DNA of 64,000 bases from an uncultured bacterium (GCA_938002255.1 CALLAL010000009.1:124001-188000), one strand, 5' to 3'. Positions 15,026-24,047 are shown, counted from the first letter of the stretch. The notes: a model not told the origin generated them from the sequence alone. Program-made: numbers and translations.

Positions 15026-16062
15026 CTTCCTTTTAATCGCTCCTCTATCTGGCTTTGAATCCACTGAAGCTTGAATCCTCCCCCTAAGCAAGGTACTCTT
15101 AAAACCTGCCTGTGAATGGCGCATTCGGTCCAGCCTGCATACTGGCCATCATTTCCCTCGATGACGATGATGTGACGGTATGATTCCGTCATCTCTTTTA
15201 ACTCCCTCTCGAGAACAGGATAGATGCGAATGGGTCTGAAGATAGAAAACCGTTCCCTGAGAGGGGATATGATTCTCGAGGTGATCCCGAAGGCGATAAG
15301 CAGGGTTTCAGCCTTCTTGCATGGGAGGTATTCGTAGAGAGGATACTTTTCAGCGACCCGAAGATGCCGTTCTCTCAATTCCGCTAGCCATTCCCGGTAG
15401 ATGACAGGGTCGTTTGTTTTCACATTTCCCAGTTTGTCATGGGCTGTACCCGTAAAGAGCCTCTGGCCACTGCCAAGAGGTTCTTGGGTCCGGGGAACGA
15501 CTGTCACTTCAATGGCATCGAGATCGACCAACTCATAGAGATGAGAAAGAAAGGCATCAGCCAGAAGGAGCACAGGCGAAAGCGATTCTTCCCCGGCGTT
15601 AAACGCGGTCACAGTCAGGCGAAAAGACTCCTCCACGCTGTTGGGATAGAAGGCAATGGGGTAGTAGTCGCCCGCGCTTCCTCCTTTAATCTGAAGAAGG
15701 TCGGACTGGGCAGGCTGGGTGGGCATTCCTGTGGATGGCCCTACCCTCATCGAATTGACAAAGACGCATGGGGCCTCAACCACATGGCCCCATCCGAGGG
15801 CTTCCTGCATCAGCGTAATGCCAGGGCCGGAGGTGGCGGTGAAGGCTTTGACACCAGCCAGGGAGGCTGAGATCGTGGCGATGGCAGCTGCAATTTCATC
15901 TTCTGCCTGAAGGAATCGAAATTCCGGGTTCTCCTCGGCATAAAGGGAGGCCTGCTGTAAAATCTCTGAGGTCGGACTAATGGGATAGCCAGCAAAATAT
16001 CTGGCGCCCGCTTTGATCGCCCCTTTAAAGATTGCCTCATTACCTGAGAGAAGCTGCTTCAT
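15022..16062 (-). CDS. korA: 2-oxoacid:ferredoxin oxidoreductase, alpha subunit
   Basis: The 346-residue protein has the pyrimidine-binding fold of the alpha subunit: LLSGNEAIFKGAIKAGARYF, GYPISPTSEI (25-34), FLQAEDEIAAA and TATSGPGITLM (about 77-87), then a C-terminal transketolase-like domain with VIEGNDGQYAGW. It pairs with the ferredoxin subunit upstream and with the beta subunit, whose ATG overlaps its TGA. The DABC order and separate alpha lacking a fused gamma domain match 2-oxoglutarate- or 2-oxoisovalerate-type enzymes rather than the one-chain pyruvate enzyme. Confidence 0.92.
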   Translation of the reverse strand: MKQLLSGNEAIFKGAIKAGARYFAGYPISPTSEILQQASLYAEENPEFRFLQAEDEIAAAIATISASLAGVKAFTATSGPGITLMQEALGWGHVVEAPCVFVNSMRVGPSTGMPTQPAQSDLLQIKGGSAGDYYPIAFYPNSVEESFRLTVTAFNAGEESLSPVLLLADAFLSHLYELVDLDAIEVTVVPRTQEPLGSGQRLFTGTAHDKLGNVKTNDPVIYREWLAELRERHLRVAEKYPLYEYLPCKKAETLLIAFGITSRIISPLRERFSIFRPIRIYPVLERELKEMTESYRHIIVIEGNDGQYAGWTECAIHRQVLRVPCLGGGFKLQWIQSQIEERLKGR

Positions 16063-16102
16063 CTTTCTATCTTTTTCAGATCTACGAGCTCCCGGCTTCG
16101 AA

Positions 16103-16309
16103 CTACGAACTTAATCTGTTCCCCTCATCCATCACTTCGATGGCAATGTCAGGGCAGTAGCGTTCGCACTGGTAACAGCGGATGCAGCCCGGCTTTTCAA
16201 CAATCTCATCTCTCTCAAGGGAGAGAACTCCGACCGGACAAACTTCCACGCAGAGGACGCATCGCTTGCAGAAGATTTCATTCCAGAGGACATTCAATCT
16301 TGGTTTCAT
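16103..16309 (-). CDS. korD: 2-oxoacid:ferredoxin oxidoreductase, 2x[4Fe-4S] delta subunit
   Basis: The 68-residue ferredoxin has two complete 4Fe-4S motifs, CKRCVLCVEVCP (about residues 14-25) and CIRCYQCERYCP (about 42-53). Such a delta subunit passes electrons from the TPP site to ferredoxin. Its ATG overlaps the TGA of the flavin reductase gene before it (ATGA at 16306-16309), so translation is probably coupled, and korA follows 40 bases later. Confidence 0.93.
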   Translation of the reverse strand: MKPRLNVLWNEIFCKRCVLCVEVCPVGVLSLERDEIVEKPGCIRCYQCERYCPDIAIEVMDEGNRLSS

Positions 16310-16893
16310 CTCTCTTGTTCTTTTACCAATCTTCTTCCCGACTCGTAGGCCTGTCGAAGCGTTTCGGGATGCTGTAAGATTTCTCCCTTTCCGTCCACCC
16401 CACGAACCACAAGCTCTCCAACATAGTCCGCATTCACCGTGTCGAAAAAGTATTTTGCTGTAAGAATGGCTCCTTCAAAAACTTTCGGACCCTTGGTGGC
16501 GCCCACAGAAACAAAAAAACCTTTTCTTCTTTTTCCTTCTTTTCCAAGAGAGGGATCTTTTAAAAGATATTTCTTCGCCCAGAGGGCCTGGGATCGGTCA
16601 ATCAACGCCTTTGCCCATGCGGTCACTCCGTAGAAAAAGATAGGGGAAGCGAGAACGATGATATCCGATTCTAAAAGTTTCGGATAGATACTTTCCATGT
16701 CATCGAGGATGACACATTGACCTGTCTGATCACATCCATGGCACTCTTTGCAGGGGGTGAGAGTATAATCCGACAGGTAGATACGCTCGACTGCAGCCCC
16801 TTCTCCTTCTGCTCCCTTTAGAACCTCCTCAAGGAGAAGTTCTGTATTGCCACCTCTTCTTGGACTGCCGAAAATTCCCAGGACCTTTATCAT
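16306..16893 (-). CDS. NADPH-dependent FMN reductase-like flavoprotein
   Basis: The 195-residue protein has a flavodoxin-like fold with the phosphate loop GSPRRGGNTELL (9-20), a cysteine-rich insert PCKECHGCDQTGQCV (about 47-61) and SPIFFYGVTAWAK (about 83-95). This is the family of iron-sulphur flavoprotein-like or FMN-dependent reductases; the CxxCxxC spacing could hold a cluster, but that is not certain. It is coupled to korD by an overlapping stop and start and may feed or accept electrons in that system. Confidence 0.87.
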   Translation of the reverse strand: MIKVLGIFGSPRRGGNTELLLEEVLKGAEGEGAAVERIYLSDYTLTPCKECHGCDQTGQCVILDDMESIYPKLLESDIIVLASPIFFYGVTAWAKALIDRSQALWAKKYLLKDPSLGKEGKRRKGFFVSVGATKGPKVFEGAILTAKYFFDTVNADYVGELVVRGVDGKGEILQHPETLRQAYESGRRLVKEQER

Positions 16894-16901
16894 TCTTTCT
16901 T

Positions 16902-18134
16902 TTAATGTCCTCCTTCCTTTTCTTTTCCAGAACTCACAGAGAGGATAGAGGAAGGCATGGGCCAGGGGATCGCCTCAAGGTCTCTTAAACCATCGAGCGT
17001 TGGAGGGTCGATTCCCTTATGCTGAATTAACACCTTAAAAATCTCCCCCATTCCTTTTTCAGGCTCGATGAGGTGTAGAAAGGACAGTCTTAATTTTAAA
17101 CCTTCGAACTCCGACAAATCATTTGATAAAGCTTCCAACTCCTGAAGCACCCCCAGAGCCAAGAGGAACCGATACTGTGAAACTAAGCCTGTCACGTGAA
17201 GTCCTATCTCCTCTCCCTTGTTCATCAAAGCGCTAAAGTTCACATGGGCGGTGATGTCTTGCTCTCCCAATCGTTCGTAAGGGTTGTCTGAGATTTGATG
17301 GCGATAGTAACAGAGGAGGGTCCCCCGTCGATGATAAGGATGGTAAAGATCTTCAGCGAGATATCCATAGTCAATGGTGAACACAAATCCCTTCCTTAAA
17401 CGTTTTGCTACTTTCTCTAACCAATCCAATGCGTTCAGATTCACCTCAGCCCTCTGGCCCTCCTCAAGCTTGATGGACAACCATTCAAAATAGGAGAGAA
17501 GCTTTGGATTTGAGGGCTCCCCAAAGATCTCTTCAAATTGGTCTTGATGAGCCGTAACATAAATCTCTTTTAATTGACCCTGGTCCATCATGACCTGATG
17601 AACCGGAAAAGCATCGATCAACTCGTTGGAAAGGAAGCAACCCGTAATGGGTTCCATTGTCTGGTCATCCGTTTCAGGATTCATCCAATAGAGTTTACCT
17701 TCTTCTTCATAAGGACGAAGTTTCCTTCTCTGTTCTTGAAGGAAATGGGGATTCGTTTCTAAAAGGGTGTAGCGAAGCTTTTTATAGAAATGGGGAGTCT
17801 TCTTTTTTGCCCACTCCAAGATATCTTGGCAGAGAAATCCTCTGCCGCTACCTATCTCGATGATGTCAAACGGTCCCCCTGAAAGAATCTCTGCCATCTG
17901 AGAGAGTTGTTTCGCCACCATGCCTCCAAAGAGGGGATGGACGCATGGGCCTGTAAAGTAGTCCCCCTCCTTCCCAATTTTGACGCCCCCGGATCGGTAA
18001 TAACCATACTGAGGGTGATAAAGGCACCATTCCATAAATTGAACGAAAGGGATTGGTCCTTTCTCTCTGATGTGGGAAAGAATAAACTGTCTTAACTTCC
18101 CTTTCCGGGATCCCGCTGTCTCTTCCAGATGCAT
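16902..18134 (-). CDS. SAM-dependent methyltransferase, MidA/NDUFAF7 family
   Basis: The protein has about 410 residues from ATG 18134 and carries the family N-terminus IPFVQFMEWCLYHPQYGYY, the segment KIGKEGDYFTGPCVHPLFG and the SAM-binding glycine loop IIEIGSGRGFLCQDIL. NDUFAF7, the mitochondrial member, methylates an arginine of a complex I subunit; bacterial targets are mostly unknown. A longer reading from 18251 would extend into the DUF4177-like gene, so I use the internal ATG, which still overlaps that gene by 43 bases. Confidence 0.88.
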   Translation of the reverse strand: MHLEETAGSRKGKLRQFILSHIREKGPIPFVQFMEWCLYHPQYGYYRSGGVKIGKEGDYFTGPCVHPLFGGMVAKQLSQMAEILSGGPFDIIEIGSGRGFLCQDILEWAKKKTPHFYKKLRYTLLETNPHFLQEQRRKLRPYEEEGKLYWMNPETDDQTMEPITGCFLSNELIDAFPVHQVMMDQGQLKEIYVTAHQDQFEEIFGEPSNPKLLSYFEWLSIKLEEGQRAEVNLNALDWLEKVAKRLRKGFVFTIDYGYLAEDLYHPYHRRGTLLCYYRHQISDNPYERLGEQDITAHVNFSALMNKGEEIGLHVTGLVSQYRFLLALGVLQELEALSNDLSEFEGLKLRLSFLHLIEPEKGMGEIFKVLIQHKGIDPPTLDGLRDLEAIPWPMPSSILSVSSGKEKEGGH

Positions 18135-18346
18135 AAGAGTTCTCGATGGTGATATCCCGATTGGATCAGTTCCCAACCTTCCTGACCTCTTTCGTTGAAG
18201 AGTTTTTCCAGCCATTCGATGCCAACACGGGAGGTATCGTGGACAAAACACTGCCCGGTTTGGTCACATTTGATGATCGATTCCCCTACACCTTGTGAAG
18301 ACTCTGACAATTCATGAATGGTGATCTGATATTCCCAATGGGCCAT
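18092..18346 (-). CDS. Small conserved protein, DUF4177-like
   Basis: The 84-residue protein begins MAHWEYQITIHEL and has the pattern W-E-Y ... EWLEKLFNERGQEGWELIQSGYHH ... CIWKR (last part about residues 44-76), which resembles DUF4177-type proteins where a WEY strand is followed by LNxxGxEGWELV and a final KR strand. Function is unknown. It overlaps the MidA gene in another frame by 43 bases and is probably cotranscribed. Confidence 0.6.
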   Translation of the reverse strand: MAHWEYQITIHELSESSQGVGESIIKCDQTGQCFVHDTSRVGIEWLEKLFNERGQEGWELIQSGYHHRELLCIWKRQRDPGKGS

Positions 18347-18569
18347 ATCGTTTCTTCTCCCTTGTCAATCTTATAGATTTCCCTCCGTTAAATCATAACA
18401 CTTTTTTATAAAACTTTCTTGATTCTTTCCTTCGAAGAATTGAAAACTTTAAAGGTATGCTATCGTCATCATCGGCGAGGTCTACTGGAAGATCGATCCT
18501 CTCATGGAACAAGTAGCCCTTTTTCTAAATTCACCCAATGTTTCGATGGATTGGGTAATCCCTTTCCCT

Positions 18570-18782
18570 TTAAGGTTCATAGGTCAAGACCCGGATCAAT
18601 CCAATGGTGGCTCCTGTGTTATCCGTCGTGGTTGAATCGCTAACGGAGATCACGTTCTTGACCTTATTTTTTTCAAGAAACCGATTGACCTCTTCGTCCA
18701 ATGCTTTTATTTCTTTAATGGTCTTAAAAATTCTTAATTCTGTTGTAAAGGTTTTCACTCGGATCTGTTTTTTTTCTTTCAT
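18570..18782 (-). CDS. Small hypothetical protein
   Basis: The 70-residue product (MKEKKQIRVKTFTTELRIF at the start) has a charged N-terminal half, a helix around IKALDEEVNRFLEKN and an ending rich in beta-forming residues, VKNVISVSDSTTTDNTGA then IGLIRVLTYEP. I do not recognise the family. ATG 18782 lies eight bases after AAGGAG. An alternative start at 18821 overlaps the stop of the preceding gene as ATGA but has no spaced ribosome-binding site. Confidence 0.55.
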   Translation of the reverse strand: MKEKKQIRVKTFTTELRIFKTIKEIKALDEEVNRFLEKNKVKNVISVSDSTTTDNTGATIGLIRVLTYEP

Positions 18783-18817
18783 CACAGTATCTCCTTCCGG
18801 CTTCTTTTTTGTTGTAC

Positions 18818-19726
18818 TCATTCCTTTAAGGTCAGAACGTATTTATTGACCAGATGATGAGGGAAATAGGATTCTTTTGCTTTTCTTAACCCCTCCTCTC
18901 CCAAATCCTGTTCTCGATTGACAAATTGATAGCCTGTCCAGTGATGTTCCAGAAAAGCCTGATTGAGCGTCGGGTAAAGGCCATCGAAATTTGGATTGGC
19001 TTTTTCGATATGGATGACGATGGTGTCTCGGTTGAGAGGTTCCCCCAAAGTAAAGGCTTCAACTCTCCCTTCAATCAGAATGGCTCCTCCCTTTACTCCC
19101 AAAACATCAAAATGGGTGAAGGCTTCTTTGATCGCAATAAATTCATTGGTGAGACTTGGATCCAAGTCACACTGCTTTAGATCACACCAGGCTGCCTGAA
19201 GGTCAAGACATTCTGCAATCAATTCCGGGACAAGAGGGCGGTATTCATAGGGGTAGGTTTCTTTGAATTTTTTAATATGATTTCTCTTCCGATGATATTT
19301 CCTGCCCCTAAGCTGGACAAGGTCCTCGATCAGATAGATATAATCGGATTGATCTCTATCCAACATGACCTCAAAACCTTCTGACTCCCAATCAAAACGG
19401 GATAAGATCTCTTCGGGCATTCGGGCCAATCGGGAAGAAATGCCTTTCTGTCTCATGGACTGAAGTAATATCCGACAACAGGTTATCATCTCTCCTTCGC
19501 CAATGGGAGGAAAAAAAAAGGGATGATCGCCCTTTTCAGCGAACAGGCAGATGAACTGTTGTAAGCGGGAAATTTTAATCTGATAGGCATGACGCCATAT
19601 GAAAAGATTCGTGAAGGTAAATTCTGAGTTGGTTGGAGGGAATTGTTGGAACGCTGAGTCAAGAAGAGGTTTATCTTCGAGGGAGAGTGGTCTAAAAAGG
19701 GGAAAATCCGGTAGATGAGCCATCAT
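18818..19726 (-). CDS. DUF2156 / phosphatidylglycerol lysyltransferase C-terminal-like GNAT protein
   Basis: The 302-residue protein matches the stand-alone DUF2156 form of the aminoacyl-tRNA-dependent lysyltransferase fold: FRPLSLEDKPLLDSAF at the start, the basic GRKYHRKRNHIKKF (about residues 138-151) and the closing NREQDLGEEGLRKAKESY (about 272-289). Membrane-bound relatives put lysine on phosphatidylglycerol; this one has no membrane helices, so it is soluble and its acceptor is unknown. ATGATG at 19726 has no strong ribosome-binding site. Confidence 0.85.
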   Translation of the reverse strand: MMAHLPDFPLFRPLSLEDKPLLDSAFQQFPPTNSEFTFTNLFIWRHAYQIKISRLQQFICLFAEKGDHPFFFPPIGEGEMITCCRILLQSMRQKGISSRLARMPEEILSRFDWESEGFEVMLDRDQSDYIYLIEDLVQLRGRKYHRKRNHIKKFKETYPYEYRPLVPELIAECLDLQAAWCDLKQCDLDPSLTNEFIAIKEAFTHFDVLGVKGGAILIEGRVEAFTLGEPLNRDTIVIHIEKANPNFDGLYPTLNQAFLEHHWTGYQFVNREQDLGEEGLRKAKESYFPHHLVNKYVLTLKE

Positions 19727-19783
19727 TTCATTTTACCGTCAGCAGGCATCGCGATAGGGTTCCTTCCATGATTACCGTATTCA

Positions 19784-20140
19784 TCATCGAACCAAGTGGC
19801 TGACCATTGTACAGATTTCAGCCGGGTTAAAAGGCTGATAAATAAATCCATAAACTCCCAGTTCAATCGCTTCTTTCAAAAAAGAATCCCCTCGCTCGGA
19901 AACAACCAAGAGGATTCGAGAAGGTTTTTCTTTATTTAAATCGATAAGAAGATTTCTTTGGCGGACACCGGGTGTGTCAATATTTAATATGAAGACGTTG
20001 AATTTCTCTTTTTGTAAGAGAGGTTTCAACTGATAACCGTTGTCTAATATCGCAATTTCATAACCTTCTCTTTCAAGGCATTCCCTTAAAAAACCCCTGC
20101 TCGCAAGATTATGGTCAACAATACAAATTTTTCCTCTCAC
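19784..20140 (-). CDS. Stand-alone receiver domain lacking phosphorylation residues
   Basis: The 118-residue protein has the CheY-like fold (KICIVDHNLASRGFL, then FNVFILNIDTPGV, then LGVYGFIYQPF) but three key residues are changed: the second acidic residue of the DD pair is His10, the phosphoacceptor position is Asn53 (in register with Pro57) and the conserved Lys before PF is Gln. It should therefore not be phosphorylated in the usual way and is best called a pseudo-receiver. The start is GTG at 20140, six bases after GGAGG. No output domain follows, and no kinase is near; an NtrC-type regulator lies 0.5 kb upstream. Confidence 0.85.
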   Translation of the reverse strand: MRGKICIVDHNLASRGFLRECLEREGYEIAILDNGYQLKPLLQKEKFNVFILNIDTPGVRQRNLLIDLNKEKPSRILLVVSERGDSFLKEAIELGVYGFIYQPFNPAEICTMVSHLVR

Positions 20141-20194
20141 CGCAATCCTCCCCCTATAGAGAGATTTTGAAAACTTATCCTCTAAAGAAGGGAG

Positions 20195-20341
20195 TTAGCG
20201 TTTCCTCTGCTCAAGACGATTTTCAATGATGACATTATCAACAATCTCACCACAAAAAATGCATCTCCAGCCGAAAAAATCTTCGGAGATTCCGAAGAAT
20301 TTTTCATAGACCATAAAACCGCCACATCTATAGCACTTCAT
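20195..20341 (-). CDS. Small zinc-ribbon protein
   Basis: From ATG 20341 (six bases after GGAGG; ATG 20344 is adjacent) the product has 48 residues and starts MKCYRCGGFMVYEKFFG, followed by GWRCIFCGEIVDNV. Two CxxC knuckles, at Cys3/Cys6 and about Cys27/Cys30, should hold one zinc. Similar small proteins are common in deltaproteobacterial genomes but have no known function. A long AT-rich stretch lies upstream. Confidence 0.75.
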   Translation of the reverse strand: MKCYRCGGFMVYEKFFGISEDFFGWRCIFCGEIVDNVIIENRLEQRKR

Positions 20342-20344
20342 CAT

Positions 20345-20668
20345 AGTCCTCCTGACATTTAAATACAGCAAATTTTGTACCATAAATTAATTTGATATTC
20401 AGAAGTTAGGAGGAAAAGGTTTTTTAAGAGTATAAGAAATATTGATTATGGGGTAATAGGTTGAAATATATTAAGAATTCAAAGAAAAATTGATGGTCAG
20501 TCTTCAAGGATCTTCATTGATGGAATTTATTTCACCATAAAGAAAGAGGTTCAATAGATTGTATTATTATGGACATTTGAATGATAAAATTTTTGTTATT
20601 TATGAGAAATATACAATATTTTTGAATAGTTAAATATATGTCTATTTTTAAACTATGCTGTATTAAAA
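20345..20668. other. AT-rich intergenic region
   Basis: About 320 bases of clearly AT-richer DNA than the neighbours separate the NtrC-type regulator from the small zinc-ribbon gene. I see no ORF of note, no RNA gene and no clear sigma-54 (GG-N10-GC) site. It probably holds the promoter of the zinc-ribbon/receiver genes. Confidence 0.5.
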
Positions 20669-22078
20669 TTACTCTTTATAAAGCCCATAGCGTTTCATTT
20701 TACCATAGAGGGTTGAGCGATTAATCTTCAATTTTTTTGCTACCTTATGCTTATTCCAGTTCAACTCTTTTAAAGTTTTTAAGATTAGGTCTTTTTCATG
20801 ATCCTGGAGAGTTACAAGAGTCTCTTCTTTTAATGGTTTCTGAAGAAGATATTGTGGAAGGTCTTTCTGTGTGATTTCATCCTTTTTGGCAATGATGACA
20901 GCATGTTCGATCACATTTTCGAGTTCTCGGACATTGCCTGGCCAGTGGTGAGAGAGTAAAATTTCCATAACCTCTGGGGAGATACCACTTATTTTTTTTC
21001 CTTTCTCCTGGTTGAATTTTTCCAAAAAATGTGATGCGAGTAAAGAGATGTCGTCTCGCCTTTCACGGAGGGGAGGTACAAAAATGGGAATGACATTGAG
21101 ACGATAATAGAGATCTTCCCGAAAGGTTCCTTTTTTGATCTCTTCCATCAGATTTTTATTGGTTGCAGCAATGATTCTTACATCGACTTCAAGTGTTTCT
21201 TCCCCTCCAACCCTCTCAAACCGGTGATCCTGAAGGACCCTGAGGAGCAGGAGCTGAGTGGGAGGTGAGACCTCACCGATCTCGTCCAGAAAGATTGTTC
21301 CACCATGGGCAAGCTCAAATCGGCCGATCTTCCTGCGAATGGCTCCCGTGAAGGCTCCTTTTTCATGGCCAAATAATTCGCTCTCAAGGAGATTCTGAGA
21401 ATAGGCTGAACAATTGGCTACAATAAAGGGTTTATTCTTTCTTGGACTGTTGAAATGGATGGCCCGGGCAATCAGTTCTTTGCCTGTTCCACTTTCTCCC
21501 TGAATCAGGACGGTGGAGTCGGTGTGGGAGATGTCCGAGATCAGTTCGTAGATTTCCTGCATCTTGGCGCTTTTGCCGATGATATTCCCAAAACTGTATC
21601 GCTTCTCAAGAGCCTGTGTCAGTAGAATGTTCTTATTTCTTTCCCTCCTCAACTCATCATGAAGATCCTTAATCCGAAGCATCACCTTGACCTTAGCCAG
21701 CAACTCCTCATTGATAAAGGGTTTCGTCAGGTAATCATCCGCTCCTAAATTGAGTCCATTTAGTTTATCCTGAAGGCTTGACCGAACGGTGAGGATAATG
21801 ACGGGGATAAACCGTAGCAGCTCATCCTCTTTAATCTTCTGACAGATTTCCCTTCCATCCTCATTGCCCAGCATCACATCGAGTAGGATGAGATCAACAG
21901 GTACCTCCTCCTCTGCTGGAGCCCGTCGCCTTTCCATGTCGAGAAATTTCAAAGCCTCGGTTCCAGAATAAGCGGAAAAAACCTGATAGCCCTCCAGCTC
22001 GAGAAGGGTGGTAATCATTTCCACGGTATCCGGCTCATCATCCACAAGGAGAATTCGCTTGGGCCTTCTCTCTTCCAC
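20669..22078 (-). CDS. Sigma-54-dependent response regulator, NtrC family
   Basis: The 469-residue protein has a receiver domain (LLVDDEPD at 10-17, phosphoacceptor in [13 protein letters not shown] near residue 67, KPF near 119), a central AAA+ domain with Walker A GESGTGKE, the sigma-54-contacting GAFTGA loop, Walker [12 protein letters not shown] and the R-finger region, and a Fis-type helix-turn-helix ([20 protein letters not shown]) at the end. It should activate RpoN-dependent promoters when phosphorylated. All receiver residues are present, unlike the pseudo-receiver gene downstream. Start is GTG 22078, six bases after GGGAG. No cognate histidine kinase is in the window. Confidence 0.95.
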   Translation of the reverse strand: MEERRPKRILLVDDEPDTVEMITTLLELEGYQVFSAYSGTEALKFLDMERRRAPAEEEVPVDLILLDVMLGNEDGREICQKIKEDELLRFIPVIILTVRSSLQDKLNGLNLGADDYLTKPFINEELLAKVKVMLRIKDLHDELRRERNKNILLTQALEKRYSFGNIIGKSAKMQEIYELISDISHTDSTVLIQGESGTGKELIARAIHFNSPRKNKPFIVANCSAYSQNLLESELFGHEKGAFTGAIRRKIGRFELAHGGTIFLDEIGEVSPPTQLLLLRVLQDHRFERVGGEETLEVDVRIIAATNKNLMEEIKKGTFREDLYYRLNVIPIFVPPLRERRDDISLLASHFLEKFNQEKGKKISGISPEVMEILLSHHWPGNVRELENVIEHAVIIAKKDEITQKDLPQYLLQKPLKEETLVTLQDHEKDLILKTLKELNWNKHKVAKKLKINRSTLYGKMKRYGLYKE

Positions 22079-22185
22079 CTGTAACTCCCTTTCCGGTAGC
22101 TAATATGACCGACCAGCCCAGAGTTGTCAATTGGATTTTGTGAGGCGCATTTTAATTCTTTTGATCTTTCAACAGCGACCTTAGA

Positions 22186-22665
22186 TTATGAGGTTTCACA
22201 GGGAGGAATCTTCTCTTGGAGTCGTTTCTTCTTTTGGGGTGTCAATTCTTCTCTGAGGGTCCAATCTTTTTGTGCAAAGGCATCCTGACTTTTGATGAGA
22301 AGCCATTCCTTTCCACTCCCTCTTCCTTTCATCAGAACCAGGGAGAAACTTCCCTTCAATTTCTTTCCATCAAGGCTAAAACGGAGTTTGCCCTGTTTCA
22401 AACCTGCCTCCGGGTCACCTTCTGCTTTAAATTCTCCTGAATCCCAAATGAGAACCGGACCGGCCCCATAATAACCCTTCGGAATGATCCCTTCAAATTC
22501 TCCATATTCAAGCAGATGATCCTCCACCCTAACGGCGAGCCGCTTGTCAGAAGGGTTCATGGAGGGCCCCTTGGGAATAGCCCAGGATTTAAGAACTCCC
22601 CCAATCTCCAACCGAAAATCGTAATGGAGTCGGGTCGCGTGATGTTCATGGACAATGAATTTCAT
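22186..22665 (-). CDS. Stand-alone LigD-type 3'-phosphoesterase domain protein
   Basis: The 159-residue protein is the phosphoesterase (PE) domain of bacterial DNA ligase D on its own. It shows the N-terminal EHHATRLHYDFRLEIGGVLK (7-26), KGPSMNPSDKRLAVRVEDH, EFEGIIPKGYYGAGPVLIWD and a final KEWLLIKSQD. In LigD this domain trims 3' ends during non-homologous end joining. No Ku, ligase or polymerase domain gene is adjacent. Its ATG overlaps the stop of the tandem flavodoxin gene as ATGA. Confidence 0.92.
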   Translation of the reverse strand: MKFIVHEHHATRLHYDFRLEIGGVLKSWAIPKGPSMNPSDKRLAVRVEDHLLEYGEFEGIIPKGYYGAGPVLIWDSGEFKAEGDPEAGLKQGKLRFSLDGKKLKGSFSLVLMKGRGSGKEWLLIKSQDAFAQKDWTLREELTPQKKKRLQEKIPPCETS

Positions 22666-24047
22666 TCATGCTTCTCCAAAATCTTCTGCAAAGGTTTGAT
22701 CATCTCTTCCTTCATTCTCTTGCCATAGATTTCTTTTCTCATGGAGGGTATCTTTGTGAGGAGAATTAAGACGGAGTTGATGATCCTGGATTTATATTTC
22801 CGGTGAGGGAAATCGTAAAGGCGGTGTTTTTTATAGAATTGGTGGTCCGCCTGGAAAGGAAACCGAAGCCTTCCCCAGATGTCGTCCCTGAAAATTTTCA
22901 TTCCCGCAACGCTAAGAAAGGTCTTGGGTTTGACGTAGTTCATTCCAGCAAATCGGATAGCTCGCTCAGCAAGATATTGAAGCTGTCCATCTAATGCCCT
23001 GGAATCTTCTACTTCATCTGTGACGATATCCACAAGATTAGCCTGCTGCCATTCGGTGTAAGCTTCCAGGATCTGTCGGAGGTTGGGAATTTGCCTTAAC
23101 GGACCAGAGAGGATCCATCCCACCTGTTTACCCGCCAGTGAGGGCGTGTGGGTGTTAAAGAAACTCCGGTCGAAGAACATTTTCCATCGAGAGGATAAAT
23201 ATCTATCCTGAATGGTCCCAGCAAACATAAGAATATCAGCTGTTTTTACGTGATCGTTATAAAATTGAACAAATCCATCCTGATCGCCATAGGCACACTG
23301 GTAATGATAACCACATTGGATACAACCTAAGCAACCTCCTTTGATTTCGACCTGGTGAAGATTGATGACCTTCACTTCATCTGAAAAGGATTCCTGAAAT
23401 CGTTCGATCATCCTGTCTAAGTTGGTGTGAGACTCTTTAAGATCCGTTAGGATCAACACCTTTTTCTCTGGATTGCCCACCTTTGATCCAGATGAGACCG
23501 GACGGTAATCAAGGGCCTGATGGAGGATGGGAGGGAAGGTTTTTGCTGTAGGAACACCCTGTTGAATTCCATCAAAGAAATCAGAGGCAAAGAGGGTCCA
23601 TTTTTCTCTTCCTTTACGACTCAGCAGGTCATACATTTCAGCCGAAAAAGATCCCAGGTATTTCATGTCTAGATCATCACAGATTGCATGCATATAATTG
23701 TGAGCGGTGTGGTCAAAGAAATGGATCGATGTGGATAAAACGACCGTATATTTATTTTTGAAAACATCTTTCACATTCCTTTCCCAGATCAGCTCAATGA
23801 ATCTTTTATATTGCGATGGGACAAGAAGATAATAGAGGGGAAAGGCCCAGAGCACACCATCAGAAGCCCTTACCTCCTCTGTGATTTCTCGGAAGACTTT
23901 CTCCTCTTTCTCGATCTGGTTGATCTGAGCACCAATATTAAAAACCTTGAACTCATGATGGGGAAACTTTTTTTGGATAAAATAGACATACTGCATGGTC
24001 ACGCTGTGAGGCCCTTTTGGACTTCCGTTTAAGACTGCAATATTCAT
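22662..24047 (-). CDS. Tandem flavodoxin-fold NAD(P)H oxidoreductase-like protein
   Basis: The 461-residue protein has two flavodoxin-like halves. The first begins MNIAVLNGSPKGPHSVT (FMN phosphate loop GSPKG) and has WAFPLYYLLVPSQYKRF; the second starts near residue 195 (KKVLILTDLKESHTNLD), has the cysteine motif GGCLGCIQCGYHYQC (about 238-252) and MFAGTIQDRYLSSRWKMFFD. The C-terminal 100 residues are basic and helical. Both halves look like NADPH-dependent FMN reductases; the second carries possible metal-binding cysteines. The reaction is unknown. Confidence 0.8.
   Translation of the reverse strand: MNIAVLNGSPKGPHSVTMQYVYFIQKKFPHHEFKVFNIGAQINQIEKEEKVFREITEEVRASDGVLWAFPLYYLLVPSQYKRFIELIWERNVKDVFKNKYTVVLSTSIHFFDHTAHNYMHAICDDLDMKYLGSFSAEMYDLLSRKGREKWTLFASDFFDGIQQGVPTAKTFPPILHQALDYRPVSSGSKVGNPEKKVLILTDLKESHTNLDRMIERFQESFSDEVKVINLHQVEIKGGCLGCIQCGYHYQCAYGDQDGFVQFYNDHVKTADILMFAGTIQDRYLSSRWKMFFDRSFFNTHTPSLAGKQVGWILSGPLRQIPNLRQILEAYTEWQQANLVDIVTDEVEDSRALDGQLQYLAERAIRFAGMNYVKPKTFLSVAGMKIFRDDIWGRLRFPFQADHQFYKKHRLYDFPHRKYKSRIINSVLILLTKIPSMRKEIYGKRMKEEMIKPLQKILEKHE

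Noticed and set aside
20345-20668. Sigma-54 promoter next to the NtrC-type regulator
   Set aside because: No GG-N10-GC pair with the usual TGGCAC/TTGC context was seen.
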